Shown: in pieces, positions 15,937 through 24,747 of the stretch
How the letters are laid out: each line of letters opens with the position of its first letter
Position numbering within the stretch: position 1 is the first letter of the stretch
Assembly: GCA_949292775.1 (NCBI GenBank)
Contig: CASFBL010000016.1
Span: 1-42,247, forward strand
Direction: 5' to 3'
Source of the DNA: an uncultured Eubacteriales bacterium
GTDB lineage: Bacteria > Bacillota > Clostridia > Oscillospirales > Acutalibacteraceae
Length of the DNA stretch: 42,247 nt
Made by a program: the position numbers and the translations under genes
The notes under the pieces: generated by a model
Seen by the model: only the letters and a program-made list of their open reading frames with translations
Told to the model about the DNA's origin: nothing
Database searches by the model: none

Positions 15937-18933
15937 TCAAAGCGGTTGTACGCGGATTTCTTCCACAACCTCGTTTTTCGCAAGACAATTTGCAAATGCA
16001 GTCGCCATTTCCACAGACGGCAGAACCGGGATTCTTCTAAGCAGAGCAGTACGGCGAATTCGCACATCGTCAGAGTTTTGCTTGGGACCGGACTCTGCGG
16101 TCGAAACAAGGTAGGAAAGCTTGTTTTTGAGAATCAAAGTCAGCGTATTGGGCGCGCCCTCGTGAATCTTGCGCACGGCATTTGCCGCCACATGGTTTGC
16201 ATTGAGCAGTTTTGCTGTATTGGAGGTCGCATAAATCTTGAAGTCTTGCTTTAAGAAAGCATCTGCCAAATCGACGCTTGCCTGTTTGTCGGAATCGGCA
16301 ACCGAAACCAGCACACCGCCGGTGCGTTTGATGCGCATGCCGGAAGCTACAAATCCTTTCAACAGTGCTTCTTCAAATGTGTCGGCAACACCCATGACTT
16401 CACCGGTCGATTTCATTTCACCGCCAAGCTGAACATCGGTGCCCTCAAGCTGTTCAAAGCTGAAAACCGGCACACGCACATAAGACCGCTGCGGCTCTTT
16501 GTAAAGACCTGTACCGATACCAATATCACGCAAAGACTCCCCGAGCATTAGGCGGGTAGCAAATTCGATAATCGGCAGTGCGGTCGCTTTCGTTAGGAAC
16601 GGGATGTTGCGTGTCGCAACCGCGCTCGCTTCGGTAACATAGACCTCGTTGTCATACACCACAAACTGCAAATTCAAAAGCCCTTTGATTTTAAGGCGGC
16701 GCACCAAGCGGCCGGTAAACTCGACAATTTCTTCTTTCACCGCCGTTGTAAGCGTTACAGACGGATACACGCTAACGGAGTCGCCGGAATGAACCTGCGC
16801 TTTTTCTATATGCTCACAAATACCTGGAATTAAGAAATCTTCCCCGTCAGTCAGCACATCGACCTGTGCGCCCTTGCCGACTAAAACTCTTCGGTTATTG
16901 GTATGACGGATATTTAAGCTGTCAAGGATATCGAAAAACTCAATTTTATTTTTAAGCATTCTGTGTGCTTCTGCATCAGCGCCATAAACTTGCACGCCCA
17001 TTTTTCGAAGTGCTTCTGATTTACGAAGCGCATTGCCGCCGCCGAAAATCAAAATTGCACCGTCGGGCTTTTCCGTCTCTGCCACATGGCAAATGTCCTC
17101 TTCGGTTATGGGGTCGGCGTAAAGCTTATCTGCCGCGGCAAAATCGGTGGTGTTGGCAGCAGGGTTATTATTAAGCATTACGGTTTCATAACCGAAATCG
17201 GAAAGCGTGCGCAAAGCCTGAAACGCAGCGTAGTCGCGGTCGGTGCCGAGTCCTATGGAAGTAGGACCGGAGCCAACAACTAAAATTTTCTTTTTCTTTT
17301 GTGGGTGGGCTTTTAAATACATCGCCGCCTCGTTGTCTTCATCCCACGCAGAATAGAAATAAGGCTTCTGCACATCAAATTCCGCTGCACAGGTATCCAC
17401 AGTATTATAGGAAGCATTTGCAGAAAACGGTAATTCTTCGAGGTCGGCAAGCTTCATGATTACGCTGTCTAAAAAGCCGAGCGCTTTTGCGCGGTAATAG
17501 ACTTCTTCGGTAAAGTCTGATGCGATAAGCGCTTCCATATCGGCAATATTTTTAAACTTAGAAAGGAAGAAATTGTCTATGTCTGTAAGCGCGTGGATTT
17601 CTTCCAGCGGCATGTTGCGGCGCACCGCTTCATACACAGTGAAAATACGCTCGTCATCGCGCACACAAAGCTGTTCCTTAATTTCCTCATCGGATTTCAA
17701 CCGCAACTTTGGCAAAGCCAAATGCTCGGTTTTTGGATTTATAGAGCGAATGGCCTTTAGCAAAGCCAGTTCAAAGCCTGTACCGATAGCAAACGCTTCG
17801 CCGGTGGACTTCATTGTGTCGTCAAGTACACGATAAGCGTTATCGAAATTTTCAAAAGACCATTTCGGCACGCGAACAGCACAATAGTCGATTGCCGGTT
17901 CATTTGCCGCCGTTGTCACGCCGGTAATATCATTCCGAATTTCAAACAGCTTATATCCCAGCGCAATTTTGGCGCAAACCGCCGCAATCGGGTAGCCGGT
18001 AACTTTAGAAATAAGCGCCGTCGTGCGATTGAGCTGTGGCTCAACATCCAAAACAATATAATCCCCGGTCTGCGGATGCAGCGCAAATCGAACTAGACAG
18101 CTGCCTGCAATTTGCAAATACCGGGCAATTTTGCGCGCTGCTCGGCGCAGGCGAGACATTTCATTATCCGTCAAGGTCTGGGCGGGCAGAACAACCACAC
18201 TGTCGCCGGAATGGATGCCGACTGTATCTAAGTTTTCCGTACTGCAAACGCTGATGCAATTATCGTAGGCATCACGAATGCAGGCAAATTCAATTTCTTT
18301 ATAGCCGCCGATGAATTTTTGAATCAGCACCTGCCCGACAAGGGATTTTTCTGCACAGGACGAGAATGCCGTTTTCAAAGCAGCCTTATCCGAACAACAG
18401 ATAAACGCCCCTGCATCGGCAGAGAATGCAGCTTTGATGCAAACCGGGTATCCGGCCTTTTCAGCGAATCCCGCAGCTTCCTCGGCGGAGTTGACAATGC
18501 CGGAGGGCAAAAACGGTTCCCCGGCGTCGCGCAGCATGGTTTGCAAAGCCTGCGCGTTGCGCACACTCTTAATCACTTCCGGCTGCGCGCCCAAAAGCAC
18601 TGCGTGATGCTCATCTAAATAGCCGTTTTGCGCAAGCTCCAAGCAAATTTCAAGACCGGTTTTGCCGCCCGCAGTCGCAAGCACGCCGTCCGGCTGTTCT
18701 AACTCAATAATTTTTTTGACTGTCTCCCCGTTTAACGGCTCGACATAAACTTTATCGACAAGCTGTTTGTCCGTCATGACCGTCGCGGGATTGGAATTCA
18801 CGACAACAACCTCGATACCCTCGTTTTTCAGAGTGCGGCACATTTGCGTACCGGCATAGTCGAATTCACTGGACTGCCCAATGACAACCGGCCCTGCACC
18901 GATGACCAGAATTTTCCGAAATGTCTGTTTCAT
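15937..18933 (-). CDS. carB: CarB homologue with degenerate ATP-grasp halves (probable pseudo-carbamoyl-phosphate synthase)
   Basis: 998 residues against about 1070 for active CarB; one uninterrupted frame. Recognisable CarB text runs throughout: EFDYAGTQ, NSNPATVMTD, GIHSGDSVVVLPAQTLTD, TVDTCAAEF, KSTGEVMGVADTFEEAL, and a MGS-type allosteric domain from about 870 (KIYATSNTAKLL, RKIHEG). In the first ATP-grasp half the loop normally RPSFTMGGSGGG reads KAAFSADAGAF (167-177), and the metal ligands Gln-Glu-Asn read R282, D296 and E298, with NPR changed to EPQ. In the second half the text jumps from LNIRHTNN to RRVLVGKG at about 679-682. This removes about 65 residues including the usual RPSYVLGGRAM ATP loop, and EVNPRA is replaced by EASAVA. 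Neither half should make carbamoyl phosphate normally. It overlaps carA by 4 bp. Confidence 0.85.
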   Translation of the reverse strand: MKQTFRKILVIGAGPVVIGQSSEFDYAGTQMCRTLKNEGIEVVVVNSNPATVMTDKQLVDKVYVEPLNGETVKKIIELEQPDGVLATAGGKTGLEICLELAQNGYLDEHHAVLLGAQPEVIKSVRNAQALQTMLRDAGEPFLPSGIVNSAEEAAGFAEKAGYPVCIKAAFSADAGAFICCSDKAALKTAFSSCAEKSLVGQVLIQKFIGGYKEIEFACIRDAYDNCISVCSTENLDTVGIHSGDSVVVLPAQTLTDNEMSRLRRAARKIARYLQIAGSCLVRFALHPQTGDYIVLDVEPQLNRTTALISKVTGYPIAAVCAKIALGYKLFEIRNDITGVTTAANEPAIDYCAVRVPKWSFENFDNAYRVLDDTMKSTGEAFAIGTGFELALLKAIRSINPKTEHLALPKLRLKSDEEIKEQLCVRDDERIFTVYEAVRRNMPLEEIHALTDIDNFFLSKFKNIADMEALIASDFTEEVYYRAKALGFLDSVIMKLADLEELPFSANASYNTVDTCAAEFDVQKPYFYSAWDEDNEAAMYLKAHPQKKKKILVVGSGPTSIGLGTDRDYAAFQALRTLSDFGYETVMLNNNPAANTTDFAAADKLYADPITEEDICHVAETEKPDGAILIFGGGNALRKSEALRKMGVQVYGADAEAHRMLKNKIEFFDILDSLNIRHTNNRRVLVGKGAQVDVLTDGEDFLIPGICEHIEKAQVHSGDSVSVYPSVTLTTAVKEEIVEFTGRLVRRLKIKGLLNLQFVVYDNEVYVTEASAVATRNIPFLTKATALPIIEFATRLMLGESLRDIGIGTGLYKEPQRSYVRVPVFSFEQLEGTDVQLGGEMKSTGEVMGVADTFEEALLKGFVASGMRIKRTGGVLVSVADSDKQASVDLADAFLKQDFKIYATSNTAKLLNANHVAANAVRKIHEGAPNTLTLILKNKLSYLVSTAESGPKQNSDDVRIRRTALLRRIPVLPSVEMATAFANCLAKNEVVEEIRVQPL

Positions 18934-20012
18934 GCGCGCACCTCCTTCATTGTTTCCAAAAAGCTGTCAAAAATCCAAGATGTACTGCTGTCGCGGTCGC
19001 CGGACGGTGTAAACTGCACGCCTACGCCCGGAAACGCTTTAAACCGAAGTCCCTCGACCGAATTATCATTGATATTGCTGAAAATAATGTCCGCCGTTTC
19101 AGGAAGAACGCTATCGCGCTCTACGCAGTACCCGTGGTTTTGGTCGGTTACCATCAAACGGTCGGTTTTCTCAATCAGAACCGGCTGATTGGAGCCTCTG
19201 TGCCCCTGCGGCATTTTGACAATTTTCGCACCAACGGCAAGTGACAACATCTGATAGCCAAGCCCGATTGCAAGCACCGGTATTCCGAGTTTTATAATGT
19301 CACGGATATGCTCGATAAGCTCAGGATTGTCGTCCGGATCAGCCGGACCATCGGCAAGCAAAATGCCGTTGGGTGAAAGCGCCGCAATTTGCTCAGCTGT
19401 ATAGTCTGCGGGAAGAATATCCAACGAACAGCCGCGCGAAGTTAAGGCTTCAAGCGTTTTTCGCGGGAATCCATAGTCCAGAACGGCGACTCTTAGCTCT
19501 GCACCCGGTGTTACAATTTGCTCAGGCGCTTTGACGGTAATTGCCTCAACGGCACCGGAAATGGTGTATTCTTGGATTTTCTCTAACAGTTCTTCACGAT
19601 TTTGCAAGCTGTCGGTAATAGCGCCTTTCATATAGCCTTTATCACGCAGCGCGCGCGTCAAACGGCGCGTATCAATCCCATAGATACCAACAATCTCCTG
19701 TTCCCGCAGATAGGCGTCTAAAGAGAGTGCGCCCTCACCGGACACATCGCACCATTCGCGGACAATATAACCGTTGGCCATGATTTCAGAATCTTTTCGA
19801 GCGTGTGAAACGCCGCGGTTGCCGACCAAAGGATAGGTTTGTGCAACAATCTGCCCATAATAGGTCGGGTCAGACAAAAGCTCTTCATAGGAAGCCGTGC
19901 AGGTATTGAAAACGACTTCTCCAATTGCCGTTCCGGATTTTCCCATGGAATAACCCGAAAATTCTGTTCCGTCCTCTAAAAGCAGATAGGCTTTTTTGAT
20001 TTGCTGCGTCAT
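18930..20012 (-). CDS. carA: CarA homologue with dead glutaminase site
   Basis: 360 residues, the normal length. The CarA N-terminal domain is clear (YLLLEDGTEFSGYSMG, GEVVFNT, LLSDPTYYGQIVAQTYPLVGNRGV, GIYGIDTRRLTRALR). The class I amidotransferase domain is also clear (LLADGPADPDDNP, GHRGSNQPV, DQNHGYCVE, NDNSVEGLRFKAFPGVGVQ). The catalytic triad is gone: GICLGHQ reads AIGLGYQ with Gly at 250 (codon GGG, 19263-19265), and HPE reads TPS at 335-337. It should not release ammonia from glutamine. Eighteen bp after pyrF and overlapping carB, it is still organised as an active operon gene. Confidence 0.88.
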   Translation of the reverse strand: MTQQIKKAYLLLEDGTEFSGYSMGKSGTAIGEVVFNTCTASYEELLSDPTYYGQIVAQTYPLVGNRGVSHARKDSEIMANGYIVREWCDVSGEGALSLDAYLREQEIVGIYGIDTRRLTRALRDKGYMKGAITDSLQNREELLEKIQEYTISGAVEAITVKAPEQIVTPGAELRVAVLDYGFPRKTLEALTSRGCSLDILPADYTAEQIAALSPNGILLADGPADPDDNPELIEHIRDIIKLGIPVLAIGLGYQMLSLAVGAKIVKMPQGHRGSNQPVLIEKTDRLMVTDQNHGYCVERDSVLPETADIIFSNINDNSVEGLRFKAFPGVGVQFTPSGDRDSSTSWIFDSFLETMKEVRA

Positions 20013-20030
20013 AAGGTTTTCCCCTTTTGT

Positions 20031-20948
20031 TTATTTTAAAACGCTGTTGATTTCATCGCGCATACGAATTGCTTCGTCCCGCGCAGCTTTTGCGTAGTCC
20101 GTTTCAGCGTAGTCACCTTTTTTATAAGCGCACATAATTCCGCGGGATGAATTGATAACTGCACCGCGGCCGTCTTTATCAAACGCCGGAGCAACATCTT
20201 TGGCACCGCCGCCCTGCGCACCGTAGCCGGGCACTAAAAAGAAGGTATGCGGCAAAGCTTCACGCAGTTCGGAAAGCTGCTGCGGATAAGTCGCACCGAC
20301 AACCGCGCCGACCGCTGAATATCCATATTTGCCGCGGGTATCCCCTCCCCATTTTTCACACATCGCGCCCATGGTGCGGTAAACGGTGTTGCCCTCCAAC
20401 ACCTTGTCCTGCAACTCACCGGAAGAGGGATTTGAGGTTTTGACCAAAACGAAAATACCCTTATCCTGTTCGCGGCAAATCGGCAAAAGCGGCGCAACAC
20501 CATCCGTTCCGAGATAGCCGTTGACAGTCAGCGCATCACCGTCAAACGGTGCATAGCTTGCTTCCCCGACCGAAACTTTTCCCAAATGGGCGGCTGCATA
20601 TGCCTCCATGGTGGAGCCAATGTCATTGCGCTTGCCGTCGGTAATGACAAACATACCTTTGTTTTTGGCATAGCGAATGGTTTCATACAATGCACGAACG
20701 CCCTGCCAGCCGTACATTTCATAATAGGCACACTGCGGTTTTACCGCCGGGACAATATCACAAAGTGCGTCAATAAGACCTTTGTTGAAAGTTAAAAGAG
20801 CATCTGCCGCTCCCTCAAGCGTAAAGCCGAATTTTTCGAAAGACTGTTTGCGGATATATTCCGGCACATAGTCAAGCTTCGGGTCAAGACCCGCAACAGT
20901 TGGATTCTTTTTTTCGCCGATTGCTTCAATCAGTCTGTCAAACCCCAT
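20031..20948 (-). CDS. pyrF: Orotidine 5'-phosphate decarboxylase, type 2
   Basis: 305 residues from the ATG at 20948, with AAGGGAG upstream; it overlaps pyrC by 11 bp. VAGLDPKLDYVPEYI at the N-terminus, VPAVKPQCAYYEMYG and the catalytic FVITDGKRNDIGSTMEAYA with the Lys/Asp array identify the longer type 2 family. VPGYGAQGGGAKD and INSSRGIMCAY bind the phosphate. It converts OMP to UMP, the last step of the pathway. Confidence 0.96.
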   Translation of the reverse strand: MGFDRLIEAIGEKKNPTVAGLDPKLDYVPEYIRKQSFEKFGFTLEGAADALLTFNKGLIDALCDIVPAVKPQCAYYEMYGWQGVRALYETIRYAKNKGMFVITDGKRNDIGSTMEAYAAAHLGKVSVGEASYAPFDGDALTVNGYLGTDGVAPLLPICREQDKGIFVLVKTSNPSSGELQDKVLEGNTVYRTMGAMCEKWGGDTRGKYGYSAVGAVVGATYPQQLSELREALPHTFFLVPGYGAQGGGAKDVAPAFDKDGRGAVINSSRGIMCAYKKGDYAETDYAKAARDEAIRMRDEINSVLK

Positions 20949-22239
20949 AGTTTTTCTCCCTTTCATCATCAAAAACAATTTCACCGTTATAAACGGTCAT
21001 TTTCACTTTAGATTGCAGCTTTCTGCCTTTGAACACCGCATTTTTAGATTTTCCGTGCAGGCGTTCCGGGTCAACAAGCCAGGTTTCGTGCTCATCAATC
21101 AAAATCAAATCTGCCGGTGCACCCACACGCAATGTGCCGAGCTCGCGCGACAAAATTTTGGCGGGCAAGGTGCTCATGCGGTAAATGAGCTCAGAAACCG
21201 ACAAAAGCCCTGTCGCAACCAGCGCGGTATAAGCTGCGGAAAAAGAAGTCTCCATACCGATAACACCATTTGGTGCGCGGAGAAAATCGGATTTTTCCAA
21301 AGGCGTATGCGGTGCGTGATCGGTAGCAATCACATCCAAAACGCCATCAACAAGCGCCTTTTGAATCTCCTGTCGGTCAGCTTCAGAACGAAGCGGCGGA
21401 TTCATGCGATAGTCTGCGTCTTTCGTGCGCAGCATTTCATCGTGCAGCATAAAATAATGCGGTCCGGTTTCTGCCGTTATGGAAAGTCCTCGGCGTTTGG
21501 CGTCAGCAATCAGTGCGACGCTGCCAGCTGTGCTGACATGGCAAATGTGCAGTCTGGTATTTTCGGGCGCGGACATCAGCAAGGCGATTTCTCGCGCTGT
21601 TCCGACATCTTCCGCGGCATTTGGAATGCCGGGTATGCCGAGTTCCCGAGAGACTGCACCCTCATTTATTTTGCCGCCGGAAGAAAGTGACTGGTCTTCT
21701 GTGTGGGCAAAAATCGGCACATTGAGCTGTGCCGCCTGCCGCATGGCTTTTGCCATCAACGCCGCCGTTGCCACAGGCACTCCATCGTCGGAAAAAGCGC
21801 ACGCACCTGCCTTTTTTAGGGCAGGCATATCGGTAAGTTCTTTGCCGTCAAGGCCTTTTGTGATAGCTGCGACCGGCAAAACACGCGCTTTAGCGTTTTT
21901 TGCTTTTTCAAGAATATAGGCAATTGTCTCCGGCGTATCACAAGCCGGCTTGGTGTTGGGCATGGCACAAAGCGTGGTAACGCCCCCTGCCGCAGCAGCT
22001 GCACAGCCGGTTAAAATATCTTCTTTATCTGTAAAGCCCGGATCGCGTAAATGCGTATGCAAGTCAATAAGCCCCGGGGCTAAAATTAGCCCCGAAGCAT
22101 CAATAACTTTAGCATCGTCAGCCGATAAACCTTTCCCAACGGCGGCAATTTTACCGTCGCGGCAAAGCAGATCGGAAACAACATCCATATTTTGCGAGGG
22201 GTCAATCACCCGCGCATTTTGAAACAGAAAAGCTGACAT
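20938..22239 (-). CDS. pyrC: Dihydroorotase, type I
   Basis: 433 residues from the ATG at 22239, preceded by AAAGAGGG; the open frame extends 80 codons upstream into the PBP gene but that part is basic, repetitive and unlike the family. Zinc ligands are seen in LIDLHTHLRDPG (HxH), IFAHTED, LHICHVST and the catalytic IATDHAPH; AFSDDGVPV is the type I signature. It closes carbamoyl aspartate to dihydroorotate. Only 19 bp separate it from the PBP stop. Confidence 0.96.
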   Translation of the reverse strand: MSAFLFQNARVIDPSQNMDVVSDLLCRDGKIAAVGKGLSADDAKVIDASGLILAPGLIDLHTHLRDPGFTDKEDILTGCAAAAAGGVTTLCAMPNTKPACDTPETIAYILEKAKNAKARVLPVAAITKGLDGKELTDMPALKKAGACAFSDDGVPVATAALMAKAMRQAAQLNVPIFAHTEDQSLSSGGKINEGAVSRELGIPGIPNAAEDVGTAREIALLMSAPENTRLHICHVSTAGSVALIADAKRRGLSITAETGPHYFMLHDEMLRTKDADYRMNPPLRSEADRQEIQKALVDGVLDVIATDHAPHTPLEKSDFLRAPNGVIGMETSFSAAYTALVATGLLSVSELIYRMSTLPAKILSRELGTLRVGAPADLILIDEHETWLVDPERLHGKSKNAVFKGRKLQSKVKMTVYNGEIVFDDEREKNYGV

Positions 22240-22258
22240 GAATTCCCTCTTTCCAAAA

Positions 22259-24574
22259 TTATGCCGCCGGCGTTTCACCGGTATTCGGTTCTGTGGCAGG
22301 CGCAGTAGTTGCCGGCGCGGCAGTCGTTGTTTCACCCGAAGGTGCCGTTGTACCTTCGCCGCCGCTGCCGGAAGCTGCCGTTGTCGTTTCTGGAACTGAA
22401 GCACCGGTACAGGAAGCGCAATAGCCAGGCATGTTATTCTTGGAATACCATCCCATTGCCTTGCTTTGGCAGTTATCACTCGCTAAAAGCCCAGACACGG
22501 TGCAATAAGCATGCTGTTCGACAATAGGCGAATGTGTTTCAAAATCTTTGCGTTCCAGCTTTTTATGAATCCGGTTCATGACCTCATCAAAAATCTTGGC
22601 AGATGGGTTGCCGGAAACATAGTTGGAAAGCGATTTCTGAATATCACAGCCGAACCAAACAGCAGCAATGTAATACGGTGTACCACCGACAACCCAACGG
22701 TCATAGTCGTCGGTAGTCGTACCCGTTTTTGCAAACAGCACAGAGTTTTTCAGTGCGTAATTGCGCATGGTTGCTTCCCCTGCCGCATCGGTAACAACAG
22801 TTTGCAGCAGCTTATTCATAATGTCAGCGGTATCAGCACCCATAATTTGGTCGCCTTCGGTCTCGTCATGCTGCAGCAGTACTTCTGTGCCCGTGGAATT
22901 GGTAACTTTATAATAGCAATACGGCTCATAATATTTACCGCCGTTGCCAAACGCCGCGTAGGCTGCCGCCATCTGCAAGGTGGAAACACCTTTATAGGTA
23001 CCGCCGACCGCCAGAGACGACGCGTTGATATCTGTGGGGTCAACAAGAGTCGAAAGACGGAATTTCTGCGTGGCAAAATCAAAGCTCTTTTGATAGCCCA
23101 TCTGCCGCAGGATTTGCGCGGGAACGGTATTGTAGGACTTACAGATAGCCTTTTGCACATTGACATAAGAATCGGGCGACCCCGGGTCATTACCGTAGTT
23201 TACGGGGCCGTAGCCGCCGTTTTTGCCATCTGTATAATAATTCGGAATACCGTAGTTCTTGACTTTTGTGCTCCAGGTAACATATTTATTTTCAATGGCA
23301 GGCGCATAAATCGTCAGCGGCTTAATGGCAGAACCCGGCTGACGGTAAGAGTTCGCCGCCCGGTTAAGGCCGCGGTTTTCCGTCTTTTCCCCTGCCCCAC
23401 CGACCATGGCAACAATTCTGCCGCTGTAATCCATAATGGTCATAGCGGACTGCGCATCATCGATTTTTTTGTTGTATTTCGGGAAAGATATTTTATTGAC
23501 ATACACGGTTTCCAGCGTATCCTGAATATCCATATCCACAGCGGAATAAATGCGCAGGCCACCGGAATAAATCATAGAGGACGCCTGTGAACGAGTGTAG
23601 CCGTATTTGTCCATCAGGTCTTCAATTACGCTTTGAATGACATAGTCGACATAATAGCTTTGAATCTTGGTCTCAGTCTGTGCCTGTTGGGAAGCGAGGT
23701 CGCCGGAGGGCACATAATCTTCGCTGTTGGTAAAGACCATTTTATAAGCCACTGCTTCGTCATACTCATCCTGCGTGATCATTTCCTCTTCCAGCATCAT
23801 GTCGAGGCAATAGAGCTGACGCGTGCGGTTCTTGTCCGGGTGCAGGAGCGGGTCGTTAGAAGACGGCGCTTTCGTAATCGCGGCGAGGGACGCACATTCC
23901 GCAAGATTTAAATCCTGCACATTTTTGCCGAAATATTTTTCTGCCGCCGTCTGCACACCATAGCATCCATGGCTCATATACACCGTATTCATATAGGCTT
24001 CCAAAACCGTTTCTTTGGAAACATTTTTTTCAAGGTTCAGTGCCATGAGGATTTCATAAAACTTACGGTTGATTGTTCTCTTGTTTTCACCGGTCAGGTT
24101 TTTAATAAGCTGCTGCGTCAGCGTGGAACCACCGGTAGAACCGCCGTCGTGGAAAACCGCAGAAAAAGTTCTGAACCAGTCAACACCGTTATGATTCGGG
24201 AAGCGTTTATCCTCTAATGCGACATAAGCGTCGGCAAGATTTTGAGGAATTACGCTTTCGTCCGGATTGGTGCTGTAAGTGACCCAAACACGGTTCTGCT
24301 CACCGTAAAGACGGGTAAGCTCCACAGACTCCTTATTGGAATCATAGGCATAAATAATGGTTGTCTGGTCTTGATTTTCCTTGTATTCTTCCAAATTGAT
24401 CTTGGGCTCACCGTTGACATAGGAAACCATAAAGGACAGCAGATAAATACCGACAATCATAATCGTCAGCAGTGCTGTCAGGGCAAGCGCAAGTAAAACC
24501 GAAATCCGCGTTCTGTTTTTCTTGCTGATCGGCTTATGTTTACGCACATTGGATTTTTGCGATTTGGATGCCAT
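22259..24574 (-). CDS. Class A penicillin-binding protein (PBP1-type)
   Basis: 771 residues. A basic cytosolic tail and one membrane segment (24-50) are followed by a GT51 glycosyltransferase with EDKRFPNHNG (catalytic E121) and GGSTLTQQLIKN, then a transpeptidase with SAIK (S415, K418), SYN (480-482) and KTGTT (616-620). The last 45 residues are a Thr/Ala/Pro/Gly tail. It polymerises and crosslinks peptidoglycan outside the membrane. GGAGG precedes the ATG. The gene is the first of the run leading into pyrC. Confidence 0.95.
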   Translation of the reverse strand: MASKSQKSNVRKHKPISKKNRTRISVLLALALTALLTIMIVGIYLLSFMVSYVNGEPKINLEEYKENQDQTTIIYAYDSNKESVELTRLYGEQNRVWVTYSTNPDESVIPQNLADAYVALEDKRFPNHNGVDWFRTFSAVFHDGGSTGGSTLTQQLIKNLTGENKRTINRKFYEILMALNLEKNVSKETVLEAYMNTVYMSHGCYGVQTAAEKYFGKNVQDLNLAECASLAAITKAPSSNDPLLHPDKNRTRQLYCLDMMLEEEMITQDEYDEAVAYKMVFTNSEDYVPSGDLASQQAQTETKIQSYYVDYVIQSVIEDLMDKYGYTRSQASSMIYSGGLRIYSAVDMDIQDTLETVYVNKISFPKYNKKIDDAQSAMTIMDYSGRIVAMVGGAGEKTENRGLNRAANSYRQPGSAIKPLTIYAPAIENKYVTWSTKVKNYGIPNYYTDGKNGGYGPVNYGNDPGSPDSYVNVQKAICKSYNTVPAQILRQMGYQKSFDFATQKFRLSTLVDPTDINASSLAVGGTYKGVSTLQMAAAYAAFGNGGKYYEPYCYYKVTNSTGTEVLLQHDETEGDQIMGADTADIMNKLLQTVVTDAAGEATMRNYALKNSVLFAKTGTTTDDYDRWVVGGTPYYIAAVWFGCDIQKSLSNYVSGNPSAKIFDEVMNRIHKKLERKDFETHSPIVEQHAYCTVSGLLASDNCQSKAMGWYSKNNMPGYCASCTGASVPETTTAASGSGGEGTTAPSGETTTAAPATTAPATEPNTGETPAA

Positions 24575-24641
24575 ACAATGCCTCCGTTTAAGTTCCTTTG
24601 CTCAAAAAGCATGATTTTCGTTGTAAATACATTTATAAGTC

Positions 24642-24650
24642 ATTGTATCA
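24642..24650 (-). promoter_or_regulatory. Extended -10 promoter of the PBP-pyr operon
   Basis: Minus-strand TGATACAAT (extended -10, TACAAT at 24642-24647) about 68 bp before the PBP ATG. No convincing -35. The leader is too short for a PyrR attenuator. Confidence 0.45.
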
Positions 24651-24747
24651 TATTTTTGCCTGCATTTCATTAAAAATTTCCATTTTTAGCCGAATTTTAA
24701 TAAAATACAGTCATTTTGGCAAAAATAAACATAAAGGAAGTGAAAAA

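Noticed and set aside
15937-18933. Short CarB explained by a frameshift or pseudogene
   Set aside because: The frame is continuous across the deletion and both flanks align in frame with CarB, including the final MGS domain. An in-frame deletion fits better.
22240-22479. 80-codon N-terminal extension of pyrC
   Set aside because: The added part is basic, repetitive and overlaps the PBP tail. The ATG at 22239 has AAAGAGGG at the correct distance and matches the family start.
22511-23590. Long open frame (about 359 codons) antisense to the PBP gene
   Set aside because: It lies wholly opposite a clear PBP with intact motifs, has no ribosome site, and its translation has no recognisable fold. 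Codon structure of the PBP explains it.
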